A stretch of 64,000 nt of DNA from JACPPO01 sp965262505 (GTDB lineage: Bacteria > Acidobacteriota > Vicinamibacteria > Vicinamibacterales > UBA2999): contig CBDHFM010000030.1 in assembly GCA_965262505.1 (NCBI GenBank), forward strand, positions 310,001-374,000. The letters are read 5' to 3'. Positions 44,334 to 52,526 of this stretch are shown in pieces; positions within the stretch are counted from its first letter, which is position 1, and each line of letters starts with the position of its first letter. The notes below the pieces were generated by a model. That model worked only from the letters and a program-made list of their open reading frames with translations, had not been told where the DNA came from and ran no database searches. The position numbers and the translations under genes are program-made.

Positions 44334-44663
44334 TTTTTTAACGGTCAGGCCGAGGGCCCGCACGGCGCGCCAGACCGTCGGCACACTCGCGGGCGTGGCG
44401 AGGGCGTCCTTCAGCTCAGCCAGCGTGCGATCCGGGTGCGCCGCAATCAGCGCGGCCAAGGTGTGTAGGTGCGGCTCAAGCATGCCGCGCCGTCCATGTC
44501 GCTGGACGCGAGGCGCCACCTCGCCCGTGTCGCGCCGCCGCTGTTTCAGTAGCCGCACCCACGACCCGCTCACGCGGTACTTCGCCGCCACCTCGGCCGC
44601 CGTCATCCCGGCATCGCTGTCGAGGAGCGCCCGCTCTCGCAGATCCATCGAATAGGCACGCAT
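44301..44663 (-). CDS. IS630 transposase orfA, copy B
   Basis: 120 residues, identical to copy A except Thr for Lys in the first helix-turn-helix (AGMTAAEVAAKY). It ends beyond the A6 run at 44334-44339, where frameshifting into orfB is expected. Confidence 0.85.
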   Translation of the reverse strand: MRAYSMDLRERALLDSDAGMTAAEVAAKYRVSGSWVRLLKQRRRDTGEVAPRVQRHGRRGMLEPHLHTLAALIAAHPDRTLAELKDALATPASVPTVWRAVRALGLTVKKHGPPVRTRSA

Positions 44664-45616
44664 CGGGCCTCCTGCATCGGTGCGCGCAGAAGTACCACGA
44701 CCGCCCCAGGTAGTACAAGGCCTATTTGAAAAGCGCTTTAGGAATGGGCTTGACTCGCACTTCCTCGTTCGTGATCACTTCGCTCAGGCCCGCACTCTGC
44801 ACGTCCACCAGCGGCGCGGCCGCCTCTACCGTGATCGTTTCCGTGAGCTCGCCGAGCCCCAGCGTCGCGTCGATTGTCGGCGTCCCGCCGACCTGCAACA
44901 CGATGCCGGTCTGCAGGTACGTGCGGAATCCCTGGAGCGTCACCTCCAACTGATACGGCCCCGTCGGCAGGTTCGTCACCACGTAGGTCCCGGTGCCGTC
45001 GGTCACCACGGTGCGCGCGAACCCCTTGTCGGTCTGTGTCACGGTCACCGTGACCCCTGGTAGCACGGCGCCACTGTCATCAGTGATCTGGCCGCTCATC
45101 TGCGCCGTCGCTTGCGCCCACGCGAGGGCGCTCGTCAAGAGAAGAAACAGTGTGCCGATACAACACGCCTTCACGACACGGTTCATTACGTCCCCCTTGT
45201 GCCCCCACTCTTCGTGAGAGACACGACCCACGACCTAAACTGCGTCTCCGCTGCCTCTACGATTCGATTTCGTCAACTTCGAACGCCACCGCCGCTCAGG
45301 AGTCCGATCAGAATCAGAATCCTTCAAGTACCCCGGCCTTGAATCGGAATCCGGTCTCAAATTCACCTTCGCGATAGAGCATGTGGCAGGCGGCGCACGA
45401 GCCCTGCACCATTTTCGCCTTCGACAGCGTATCGGATCGGCTGGGGCTTTCCACCTCGAGCAGCGCATCGATCTCGTCGATCTGCGCCAACGCCGTCCTG
45501 ACAATACCGATGGCGTCGTCCCGCTCCCTGTCTACCCAGAAGCCCTCCAGCGCCGTGTAGCCCTCGCGCGCCGTCACAAGCTTCTCTTTCGCGTCGGGGA
45601 AATTGGCCGCGGAGAG

Positions 45617-47010
45617 AGTCTCTTCCAATGAGACATGAGCCTGAAGGGGGGATTGTTTCCAACGACACATGAGCCTGAAGGGGAGCTGGGTCGTGGATCA
45701 TCGGAGGATGATCGTGACGCTCCACACCGACCGGCTACGGACCTTGCAGCACGTTCGGGAGTTCCTTGAGGGCAACCAGGAGGTCGACCTGGTCGTGGCG
45801 ACTCGAGCTGCGGCCTATGGGTTCATCGAGCAGACCCTGGGCCGGTTCGACTATGTCCACCAAGGGAAGGCTGAGAAGGGTCTGCTCCGATGTTTTCTGG
45901 CCAAGGTGACCGGGCTGTCGCGCGCCCAACTCACCCGGTTGTTGGCCCAGCATCGGGTCACCGGGAGCATCGCCGACCGCCGCGGGGCGCCCCGACGGCC
46001 GTTCCCCCGCCGCTACACGAGCATCGACATCGGGCTTCTCGCCGAGCTCGACCGGCTCCACGGCACCTTGTCCGGGCCGGCCACGCGCAAGCTCTGTGCG
46101 CGCGTCTACCATCGCTTTGGCGACCGCCGGTTCGAACGCCTGGCCGGCATCTCCACCGGCCACCTCTACAACCTGCGGCACTCGACCACGTATCAACGGC
46201 GCCGCGGAACCACCTCCACCCGGACGCGCCCAGTCCAGGTCGCCATTGGCGAGCGCCGTCGGCCGACGCCGTTCGGGCGCCCCGGCTATGTCCGGGTCGA
46301 TTCCGTCCACCAAGCCGATCTGGATGACCTGAAAGGCCTGTACCACGTGAACTTGGTGGACGAGGTCACCCAGTTCCAGTTCATCGGCTCGGTCGAGCAC
46401 CTCCATGCCGCGTGCCTGGCGCCGGTCCTCAGCGCCCTGCTCCGAGCCTTCCCCTTCACCCTCCACGGCTTTCACTCCGACAACGGCTCGGAATACGTCA
46501 ACCGCACCGTCGCCGCGCTGCTCGAAGCCCTCCACATCGACGAGTTCACCAAGTCCCGAGCCCGACACACCAACGACAACGCCCTCGTCGAGAGCAAGAA
46601 CGGCTCGGTCGTCCGCAAGCACCTCGGCTACGGCCACATCCCCAGCCGCCACGCCCAACGCGTCAACGACTTCACCCAGAACGTCCTCTCGCCCTATCTC
46701 AACTTCCACCGGCCCTGCTTCTTCCCCTCCGAGACCGTCGACGCCAAGGGCCGCCGCCGCAAGCGCTACCGCGACGCCGACATCATGACGCCCTATGAGA
46801 AGCTCAAGTCGCTCCCCGAGGCCGCCGTCTACCTCACCCCGGGGACCACCTTCCAATAGCTCGACGCCGTCGCCTTCGCCCTGAGCGACAATGATGCCGC
46901 GCGCGCCCTGCACGAGGCACGCGCACGGCTATTCCGGTCTATTGACCCGGCTGCCTGACATGTCCGGCTCATCGATCCGCTTCAGGCTCATTTCTGGATT
47001 GGAAAGGACT
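45617..47010 (+). mobile_element. Integrase-core insertion sequence (1,394 bp) with 5-bp duplication
   Basis: The left end AGTCTCTTCCAATGAGACAT and the right end inverted AGTCCTTTCCAATCCAGAAA both continue into ATGAGCCTGAAG. The flanks are GAGAG on both sides (45612-45616 and 47011-47015). ATGAGCCTGAAGGGG occurs twice at the left end (from 45634 and 45669), suggesting repeated transposase-binding sites. Confidence 0.85.
45669..46859 (+). CDS. Integrase-core (rve) transposase, IS481/ISNCY-like
   Basis: Up to 396 residues. N-terminal helical DNA-binding part (LLRCFLAKVTGLSRAQLTRL). The rve catalytic core follows: GYVRVDSVHQADLDDLKGLY with the first Asp, TLHGFHSDNGSEYVNRTVAA with the second, and NDNALVESKNGSVVRKHLGY with the Glu. 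A conserved C-terminal LSPYLNFHRPCFFPSE follows. The ATG at 45669 lies in a terminal sub-repeat; the GTG at 45693, placed after AAGGGGAG, or the ATG at 45708 are credible starts. Looks intact. Confidence 0.88.
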   Translation: MSLKGSWVVDHRRMIVTLHTDRLRTLQHVREFLEGNQEVDLVVATRAAAYGFIEQTLGRFDYVHQGKAEKGLLRCFLAKVTGLSRAQLTRLLAQHRVTGSIADRRGAPRRPFPRRYTSIDIGLLAELDRLHGTLSGPATRKLCARVYHRFGDRRFERLAGISTGHLYNLRHSTTYQRRRGTTSTRTRPVQVAIGERRRPTPFGRPGYVRVDSVHQADLDDLKGLYHVNLVDEVTQFQFIGSVEHLHAACLAPVLSALLRAFPFTLHGFHSDNGSEYVNRTVAALLEALHIDEFTKSRARHTNDNALVESKNGSVVRKHLGYGHIPSRHAQRVNDFTQNVLSPYLNFHRPCFFPSETVDAKGRRRKRYRDADIMTPYEKLKSLPEAAVYLTPGTTFQ

Positions 47011-47364
47011 GAGAGGGCCGTTCTGACCGCGCCGAACGCTGTCGAGGTCATCCTCATGGCCTTCGTGTACTCTTCCGCTGTCGTGACCCTCATCTGAGCC
47101 ATCCCGATGGCCCCCAACCAGGCAACCATCAACGCGGTCGCGCACACGTGAATACGCCGCATGCACCCTCCTTTGTAACGCCGCATACACCTTGTTTTTG
47201 GCTTCTCCTCGCGTCGGGTGTATGAAAAGTGGCGGGGAGTCTATCTCAATACTGGCGCTGACTCAAGGCGAAAAAACCCCCAACCCGACGAAACGGGATC
47301 AGGCCAGTGCGACGCACGTCAGGTGCGACCGCCCGGCGCGGTGTAGCTGGAACTGCCAACGTTA

Positions 47365-48667
47365 GGGCTTGTCAGACAATTACTGACTTTTGTGTTCTCG
47401 GAGCAGCGGGATGGATCGTGTAGTTCCAGTCGCCGTGAAAGCGATGCCGCTCGAGGCGTACCGTCGCCAGCTGCGCATCGGTGACGGTGATGCCACCCGG
47501 GTATGGGCCGCGGTCGAGTTCCGACCGAACGCGGAGTCCGGACCGACTGTGCGTCGAGCCAATGAGGCTCACGATCGTGGCCAAGTCGACGAGTGGGGTG
47601 CCGCGCCAATTCATCGCGATGTGCGAGAACACCCGATGCTCGATCTTGTTCCACTTGCTCGTACCCGGCGGAAAGTGACAGACCGTGATCACCAAGCCCG
47701 TCCGATTGGCCAGACGCGGCAGTTCCCACTTCCACAACCGGAGGCGCGCCCCGTTGCTCCCGCCTGCATCCGCCGTGATCAACAGCGACTGGGCTTGTCG
47801 ATACGCCGGGCGACCCATGTGCTGCCACCAACGCTGGATCGACCGTACCGCGAAGCTCGCGGTGTCGTGATCGATCCCGACACGCACCCAGCCTTCGTTG
47901 CGATGCAGATCGTAGATGCCATACGGAATGGCCTTCCCGCCCGTGGTGGCGGTGGCCGGGATCACGAAGTCGTGGACCTGTACCCGCTGCGGCGTCTTCG
48001 CCGGGCGCCAGGTGCGGCCCGCGTTCTTGAACGCGCCGACCAGCTCCTTCTTCTTGGTGTCCACCGAAATCGTCGGCTGCTGTTGCCGTTGCGCGCGTCG
48101 CACGCGCCGGGCGATGTACCGAAACTGCGCGTCCCGATCGACATGCTGGCGGCCCTCACGAGTCTTGGCGTTGCCCTGCAGGCTGTAGCCCAGTCCGTGC
48201 AACAACTCGGCGACCACCGTGTGGCTGACGCGGTGGCCCAGACCGTCGAGCGCCACCGCCAACGTCCGTGCGCTCTGGCACGTCCACCGCAGCGGCGAGT
48301 CGGGATCGCCGGGGGCGGTCGGCTCAACCAACGCATCCAAATCGCGCAGCAGCGTCGCGTCGAGATCGATCGCGCGCTTGCGGCCGCCGCCCGCCCTTCG
48401 CGTCCGCCCGCCCGCGAGCGGCTCGTCCGCCGTCAATTCACGCAAACCGCGCTGGATGGTCGATGTCGCGATACCCGTGGCTCGGGCGACCAGCGCCGTG
48501 CCGCCATAACCGATCGCCTGGGCCTCAGTCGCCGCCCACACCCGGCGCGATCGCTCCGTGAGCACGGGCGCCAGCGCTGCATGCTTTGCCCGCAGGGTGG
48601 CCACCTCCACGGGCGCAGCGTACTACTCGCCGATCAACAGTACAAGCAGTTATTTCCTTACATGCTC
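47365..48667 (-). mobile_element. ISAzo13-type insertion sequence (about 1.3 kb)
   Basis: Imperfect inverted ends: GGGCTTGTCAGACAATTACTG on the left versus GAGCATGTAAGGAAATAACTG (inverted) on the right, flanked by TTA on both sides (47362-47364 and 48668-48670). It carries one transposase gene. The 47163-47361 stretch to its left holds the upstream region of the split cytochrome gene and no other gene. Confidence 0.75.
47372..48610 (-). CDS. ISAzo13-family transposase
   Basis: 412 residues. N-terminal helix-turn-helix (ALVARATGIATSTIQRGLRE) with GGRTRRAGGGRKRA after it, then TISVDTKKKELVGAFKNAGR with the first Asp, LLITADAGGSNGARLRLWKW with the second and VCHFPPGTSKWNKIEHRVFS with the Glu. 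These blocks are the hallmark of ISAzo13/ISH-like transposases. Complete, likely functional. Confidence 0.9.
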   Translation of the reverse strand: MEVATLRAKHAALAPVLTERSRRVWAATEAQAIGYGGTALVARATGIATSTIQRGLRELTADEPLAGGRTRRAGGGRKRAIDLDATLLRDLDALVEPTAPGDPDSPLRWTCQSARTLAVALDGLGHRVSHTVVAELLHGLGYSLQGNAKTREGRQHVDRDAQFRYIARRVRRAQRQQQPTISVDTKKKELVGAFKNAGRTWRPAKTPQRVQVHDFVIPATATTGGKAIPYGIYDLHRNEGWVRVGIDHDTASFAVRSIQRWWQHMGRPAYRQAQSLLITADAGGSNGARLRLWKWELPRLANRTGLVITVCHFPPGTSKWNKIEHRVFSHIAMNWRGTPLVDLATIVSLIGSTHSRSGLRVRSELDRGPYPGGITVTDAQLATVRLERHRFHGDWNYTIHPAAPRTQKSVIV

Positions 48668-48692
48668 TTAGATAGTTCCGACAGAGTTCAAT

Positions 48693-49370
48693 CTACCCGC
48701 CCACTTCACGCCGGAAGAAAGCGAGCGTCTTCTTCCATGCATCGGCTGCGGCGACCGGATCGTGGACCTCGGGACGCGTGTCGTTGAAGAACGCATGCTG
48801 CGCGCCCGGGTACGTATGGAACTCGTGGCGCTTGCCGAGCGCCGTCAGCTGCTTGTCGAGCTCTTCGACCACCCGCGGCGTGACGAACCCGTCCTCGCCG
48901 GCCCACAGTCCCAGCACGGGCGCTTCCAACCTGGCGAGGTCGGGCTTCACGTTGGGATGCCCGCCGTAGAACACCACGCAGGCGCCGACCTCGGGATTCT
49001 GTGACGCGGCAAAGAGCGAGAGCGCGCCGCCCATGCAGAAGCCGACGGTCCCGACCTTGGCCCCGGTGACGCTCTCCTGCTGCCGGAGATGTTCGATGGC
49101 GCCGGCGAGGTCTTTCGCCGCGTCGTCGATGCCCAGGCTCATCATCAGCTTGCCGGCCTGGTCGGGCGAGGTCGCCTTCTGGCCGTGGAAGAGGTCGGGC
49201 GCTAGCGCGAAAAAGCCTTCCGCCGCAAAGCGGTCGGCCACCTCCTCGATGTGGGGGACCAGGCCCCACCATTCCTGGATGACGATGACGCCTGGGCCGG
49301 GTCCGCTCGGCCGCGCGAGGTAGCCGGGGGTGGTGCGCCCGTTGGCCTTGAAGGTGATGTGCTCTGGCAT
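48693..49370 (-). CDS. Dienelactone hydrolase family protein
   Basis: 225 residues from the ATG at 49370. Alpha/beta-hydrolase with the nucleophile Cys in VGTVGFCMGGALSLF, the acid in GLWAGEDGFVTP and the His in PGAQHAFFNDTRPE; the N-terminal GVIVIQEWWGLVPHIEEVAD is the classic dienelactone hydrolase segment. It hydrolyses a cyclic ester or related compound in the cytoplasm; no aromatic-degradation genes are nearby, so the substrate is open. An upstream frame extension overlaps the divergent sequence and is not used. Confidence 0.92.
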   Translation of the reverse strand: MPEHITFKANGRTTPGYLARPSGPGPGVIVIQEWWGLVPHIEEVADRFAAEGFFALAPDLFHGQKATSPDQAGKLMMSLGIDDAAKDLAGAIEHLRQQESVTGAKVGTVGFCMGGALSLFAASQNPEVGACVVFYGGHPNVKPDLARLEAPVLGLWAGEDGFVTPRVVEELDKQLTALGKRHEFHTYPGAQHAFFNDTRPEVHDPVAAADAWKKTLAFFRREVGG

Positions 49371-49446
49371 GCCTGGAATATTACTCAATATGCAGGACGG
49401 GTCGAGGGTGCGCATCGCATCAACCCCCAGGCCCTCGCACTTCTCA

Positions 49447-50610
49447 CTACAGCAGCAGCACCTCCACCCGGTGCGCGCGAACCGCTTCGTCGCTCGGCGA
49501 CCACGAGAAGATGGTGAACCGCCCGTCCTGCGAGGCGACGAGCGCGACGGCGCCCGGCTGATCGTGGACGAACTGCGCCGCGGAGAGATGGCGGGTGCCG
49601 CCAAGCTGTCCGGGGTGCATGCGTTCGGCGACATTCCCTTCGATCGGCTCCGTGACGATGACCTGTTCCACGGCGGCGGCTCCGCGGCGGCGCGTGATCT
49701 TGGCGCCAAAGGCCAACAGCTCGTAGGTGCTGGTCACGACGGCAGCGCCGTCGACCGCCGTCAGACCCGCCATCGCATCGATCGCGCGCGCCGTAGCCTC
49801 CGTCCATTCGCGATCCACCATTCCGCCATGCTGGGCAAGCAGCGTCGCCAACTCGCTGAACGGCGGGTGGACGGCGTACTTGGTCGGATGCACGATCGAC
49901 TGCCGCCAGGCATCGGCGCCGGGGGGAACGATGAGCAGGATGCCTCCGCGGAGGTGTCGGCGCATCGACAGCGCGAGCTGCACCTGCACGTTCAACGCGT
50001 CGTCGTTCATCATCGTCGCGTCGAATCCGAGCATGGAGGCCAGGAGCGTGGGACAGTCGGCGGCGCCCGCCGCGCGCTCGTCCACGATCTTGATCTGGTC
50101 GCCCTCGAGCACGGCGACGTTGACGAACTTGCGTGATTCGTGGCGTGGCCGGTGCTTCAGTACCAGGAGCCCGGGCGCAACCACCTCCACCACGAAGCAG
50201 AACGGCGGGATCATGTGGGTCGTCCCCCAGACCATCAGCGGGGCGGTCCGCGACGGCGCCTCGACACTGGTTGGCCAGACGCCGAGGTGAATGCCCGGCC
50301 GTTCGACCGCCGCGGCCAGGCGTGTCAGCGTGCCTGGCTCGAGCGGGATGGGTTGCTCAAAGATCAGCGGACGGATCGCTTCCGTCGGCCTGAGAAAGGC
50401 CAGGGAGAGCTTCGGGATGTAACCTTCCTCGCGCCGGACGCTGGCCCAGAACGCGGTATCGACAATCGATTCGATGGTGCGGCCGTCCGGCAGCAGCTCC
50501 AGCGGTGGTTGCAGGAGGTCGAGCGAAGGGAGCGAGGCACGATGGAGCTGCAGATGCTGCGCGATCGTCGGCGCGACGAGGCCCGCCACCGCGTAGGCCG
50601 GGCCGCTCAC
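49447..50610 (-). CDS. Diadenylate cyclase-like protein with N-terminal sensor-like domain (DACNV/DisA_N type)
   Basis: 387 residues. Residues 1-240 form an alpha/beta region resembling the DACNV sensor domain placed before cyclase domains. Residues 255-370 follow the DisA_N fold: TAVDGAAVVTSTYELLAFGA holds the DGA motif (287-289) and GGTRHLSAAQFV the TRH motif (339-341), then AVALVASQDGRFTIFSW. In canonical diadenylate cyclases the second motif is RHR; here the third residue is Leu, so activity may differ or be lost. The start overlaps the ftsH stop by four bases (ATGA), making it the last, coupled gene of the heat-shock operon. Synthesis or sensing of c-di-AMP tied to proteolysis is an inference. 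Confidence 0.75.
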   Translation of the reverse strand: MSGPAYAVAGLVAPTIAQHLQLHRASLPSLDLLQPPLELLPDGRTIESIVDTAFWASVRREEGYIPKLSLAFLRPTEAIRPLIFEQPIPLEPGTLTRLAAAVERPGIHLGVWPTSVEAPSRTAPLMVWGTTHMIPPFCFVVEVVAPGLLVLKHRPRHESRKFVNVAVLEGDQIKIVDERAAGAADCPTLLASMLGFDATMMNDDALNVQVQLALSMRRHLRGGILLIVPPGADAWRQSIVHPTKYAVHPPFSELATLLAQHGGMVDREWTEATARAIDAMAGLTAVDGAAVVTSTYELLAFGAKITRRRGAAAVEQVIVTEPIEGNVAERMHPGQLGGTRHLSAAQFVHDQPGAVALVASQDGRFTIFSWSPSDEAVRAHRVEVLLL

Positions 50611-52526
50611 TGCACGTCCGGAGGCGGGGGTGTGGGCTCGGGCGCGTCCGGGGCCGAGGCTGGCTGCAGATTCAGGAGCGTCAGGAGTTCGGCGCTTTCC
50701 ATCACTTCCAGTTCGAGCAGCCGCCGGGTCACGGTCTCGAGCTCGTCGCGGTGGCCGGCGAGGATGCGATGTGCCTCGTCGTGCGCGTCGGTCATGATCC
50801 GCTTCACTTCAGCGTCGATCACCCGGGCGGTGTCTTCCGCGTAGGCGCCGCGCTCAGGGCCGATCGGGATGTCCAGGAACTTGGGTCGCTTGTGGCCGTC
50901 GTAGTTGATGGCGCCCAGCACGTCGCTCATGCCCCATTCGGTGACCATGGCGCGCGCAATGTCGGTGGCGCGCAGCAGGTCGTTCTGCGCGCCCGTGGAG
51001 ATCTCGCCCAGGGCGATTTCCTCCGCGGTGCGTCCGCCGAGCAGGACGGCGAGCTGATTGAGTAGGTCGCGCCTCTGCAGCAGATAGCGATCCTCGAGTG
51101 GCAGCTGCATCGTGTATCCAAGCGCGCCAAAGCCGCGCTGCACGATGGAGATCTTGTGAACCGGATCCATGCCGGGGATGAGCGTGGCGACGATGGCGTG
51201 CCCGGATTCGTGACAGGCGACAATCTCACGCTCCTTCGGGCTCATGACGCGCTTTTTCTCGAGCCCTGCGATCAAGCGATCGATCGCCTCGTCGAAGTCA
51301 GACATCTCGACGGTCTTTTTGTCGTTGCGCGCGGCGAGGAGCGCCGCCTCGTTGACCAGATTAGCGAGATCGGCGCCCGCAAAACCAGCCGTCCGCGCCG
51401 CGACGACCTTGAGATCGACGCCAGTCGAGAGCTTGACCTGTCTGCTGTGGATGCGGAGCACCGCTTCACGTCCCTTGACGTCCGGCTTGTCGACGAGTAC
51501 CTGCCTGTCGAAACGCCCTGGACGGAGCAGCGCCGTGTCGAGCACCTCGGGGCGGTTGGTCGCGGCCATGATGATAATCGCCTTACGCGAGTCGAAGCCG
51601 TCCATCTCCGCGAGGAGCTGGTTGAGCGTCTGTTCGCGCTCCTCATGGGACCCCATCGGGTTTGCGCCGCGCGCGCGGCCAAGCGCGTCGAGCTCGTCGA
51701 TAAAAATGATGCACGGCGCTTTCTGCTCCGCCTGCGAAAAGAGGTCGCGCACGCGTGCCGCGCCGACGCCGACGAACATCTCGACGAACTCGGATCCGCT
51801 CATGCTGAAAAAAGGAACCTTGGCCTCGCCAGCCACGGCGCGCGCGAGCAGCGTCTTGCCGGTGCCAGGCGGGCCGACGAGCAGTACGCCCTTGGGAATC
51901 CGTCCGCCGAGCGCGGTGTACTTCTCGGGCGTCTTCAAGAACTCGACGATCTCTTTCAGCTCCCCCTCGGCCTCGTCCACGCCCGCCACGTCCGTAAAGC
52001 TCACTTTGACGTCGTCTTCGGCGAAGACCCTGTGTTTACTGCGCGCGAAGGACATGATCCCGCCCTCGGCACCGCCCATACGCTTGAAGAAGAAGGTCCA
52101 CAGGGCAAACAGGAGCAGGAGAGGAACGACCCAGCCAATGACCTCCGGCAGCCATCGGCTCATGAACTCGCCTGTATACCTCACTCCGGAGGCGTCAAGC
52201 TCTTCGATGAGTTGTGGGTCTTCGATACGCGCTGTACTGAAAGTCTGGCTGCCGCCGACGTCGCCGCTGTACGTGCCGCGGATCGTCTGCTCGCCGACGA
52301 CAACCTCGGTGACCTGTCCACCACTGACGGCGGCCTTGAACTCGCTGTACGAGATCTGGCGGCCGGCGGGCGCAAGAAACCATGTCTGGACGAGTGCCAT
52401 CAGCATCAGAAAGCCGAGGACGTACCAGATTGGGCCGCCCAGCCTGGCGGGGCCTGTGAAGGTCCGCCGCTCGCCGGGGCGCTTGTCGCGCGGGTTCATT
52501 CCTGGAGGAATGCTGGGGTTTGCCAT
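50607..52526 (-). CDS. ftsH: ATP-dependent zinc metalloprotease FtsH
   Basis: 639 residues. Two membrane helices (about 33-53 and 128-148) flank a periplasmic domain. The AAA domain has Walker A GPPGTGKT (218-225), Walker B IIFIDELD (273-280) and the arginine finger RPGRFD (335-340). The protease part has HESGH (439-443). It degrades membrane and regulatory proteins as a membrane hexamer. The N-terminus carries a 30-residue basic extension before the first helix. Start and clpB stop overlap as TAATG. Confidence 0.96.
   Translation of the reverse strand: MANPSIPPGMNPRDKRPGERRTFTGPARLGGPIWYVLGFLMLMALVQTWFLAPAGRQISYSEFKAAVSGGQVTEVVVGEQTIRGTYSGDVGGSQTFSTARIEDPQLIEELDASGVRYTGEFMSRWLPEVIGWVVPLLLLFALWTFFFKRMGGAEGGIMSFARSKHRVFAEDDVKVSFTDVAGVDEAEGELKEIVEFLKTPEKYTALGGRIPKGVLLVGPPGTGKTLLARAVAGEAKVPFFSMSGSEFVEMFVGVGAARVRDLFSQAEQKAPCIIFIDELDALGRARGANPMGSHEEREQTLNQLLAEMDGFDSRKAIIIMAATNRPEVLDTALLRPGRFDRQVLVDKPDVKGREAVLRIHSRQVKLSTGVDLKVVAARTAGFAGADLANLVNEAALLAARNDKKTVEMSDFDEAIDRLIAGLEKKRVMSPKEREIVACHESGHAIVATLIPGMDPVHKISIVQRGFGALGYTMQLPLEDRYLLQRRDLLNQLAVLLGGRTAEEIALGEISTGAQNDLLRATDIARAMVTEWGMSDVLGAINYDGHKRPKFLDIPIGPERGAYAEDTARVIDAEVKRIMTDAHDEAHRILAGHRDELETVTRRLLELEVMESAELLTLLNLQPASAPDAPEPTPPPPDVQ

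Larger units (their letters stand above)
43713..44740 (-). mobile_element. IS630-family insertion sequence, copy B, nested in IS256
   Basis: Same ends (TAAAGCGCTTTT / AAAAGCGCTTTA) and same 1,028-bp length as copy A at 4450-5477. It lies within the right terminal repeat of the IS256 element: TCAACTA on the left and TAGGAATGG on the right rejoin to TCAACTAGGAATGG. I see three differences from copy A, each changing a transposase residue. Confidence 0.92.
42301..44756 (+). mobile_element. IS256-family insertion sequence carrying a nested IS630
   Basis: The ends GAGTGTGAGCGAAACTTAGT and, inverted, GAGTCAAGCCCATTCCTAGT are imperfect inverted repeats, continuing TTGGAA/TTGAAA inward. Both are flanked by the octamer GCACTTCC. 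The transposase lies at 42401-43684. The right end is interrupted at a TA by an IS630 copy (43713-44740), so this IS256 can probably no longer move as a unit unless the composite is still recognised. Confidence 0.88.
39387..45186 (-). pseudogene. TonB-dependent receptor-like outer-membrane protein, split by nested IS elements
   Basis: The 5' part (45186-44757) encodes a signal peptide (TLFLLLTSALAWAQA) and a carboxypeptidase-regulatory beta-sandwich (GQITDDSGAVLPGVTVTVTQ, GPYQLEVTLQGFRTY, LGELTETITVEAAAPLVDV). The 3' part (42300-39387) encodes the plug and barrel (LALPLNGRNPAELIVLAGAA, GASVSAVTKSGANSFSGNAF), ending RIMQFGAKIGF. Removing 42301-44756 and one 8-bp duplication rejoins LSEVITNEEV to LALPLNGR in frame; the whole would be about 1,115 residues. 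These receptors import oligomers across the outer membrane. An RBS (AAGGGGGAC) precedes the ATG at 45186. The gene is disrupted, so no full receptor can be made. Confidence 0.9.
45314..47162 (-). pseudogene. Cytochrome c'-like gene split by an integrase-type IS
   Basis: The 5' part starts at 47162 with an AAAGGAGGG ribosome-binding site and encodes a signal peptide (HVCATALMVAWLGAIGMAQ), then TTAEEYTKAMRMTSTAFGAV. The 3' part encodes NFPDAKEKLVTAREGYTALE, ALAQIDEIDALLEV and the haem site GSCAACHMLYREG near the C-terminus. A four-helix domain with C-terminal CxxCH is the class II (c'/c556) type. Removing 45617-47010 and one GAGAG rejoins AVRTAL to SAANFPDAK in frame. Intact, it would be a periplasmic haem protein of about 140-150 residues; here it is disrupted. 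Confidence 0.85.

Noticed and set aside
47365..47400. Shared GTCAGTAATT-like string between the IS256 end near 1050 and the ISAzo13 end
   Set aside because: The match is short and inverted relative to element orientation; the transposases are unrelated, so it is likely chance.
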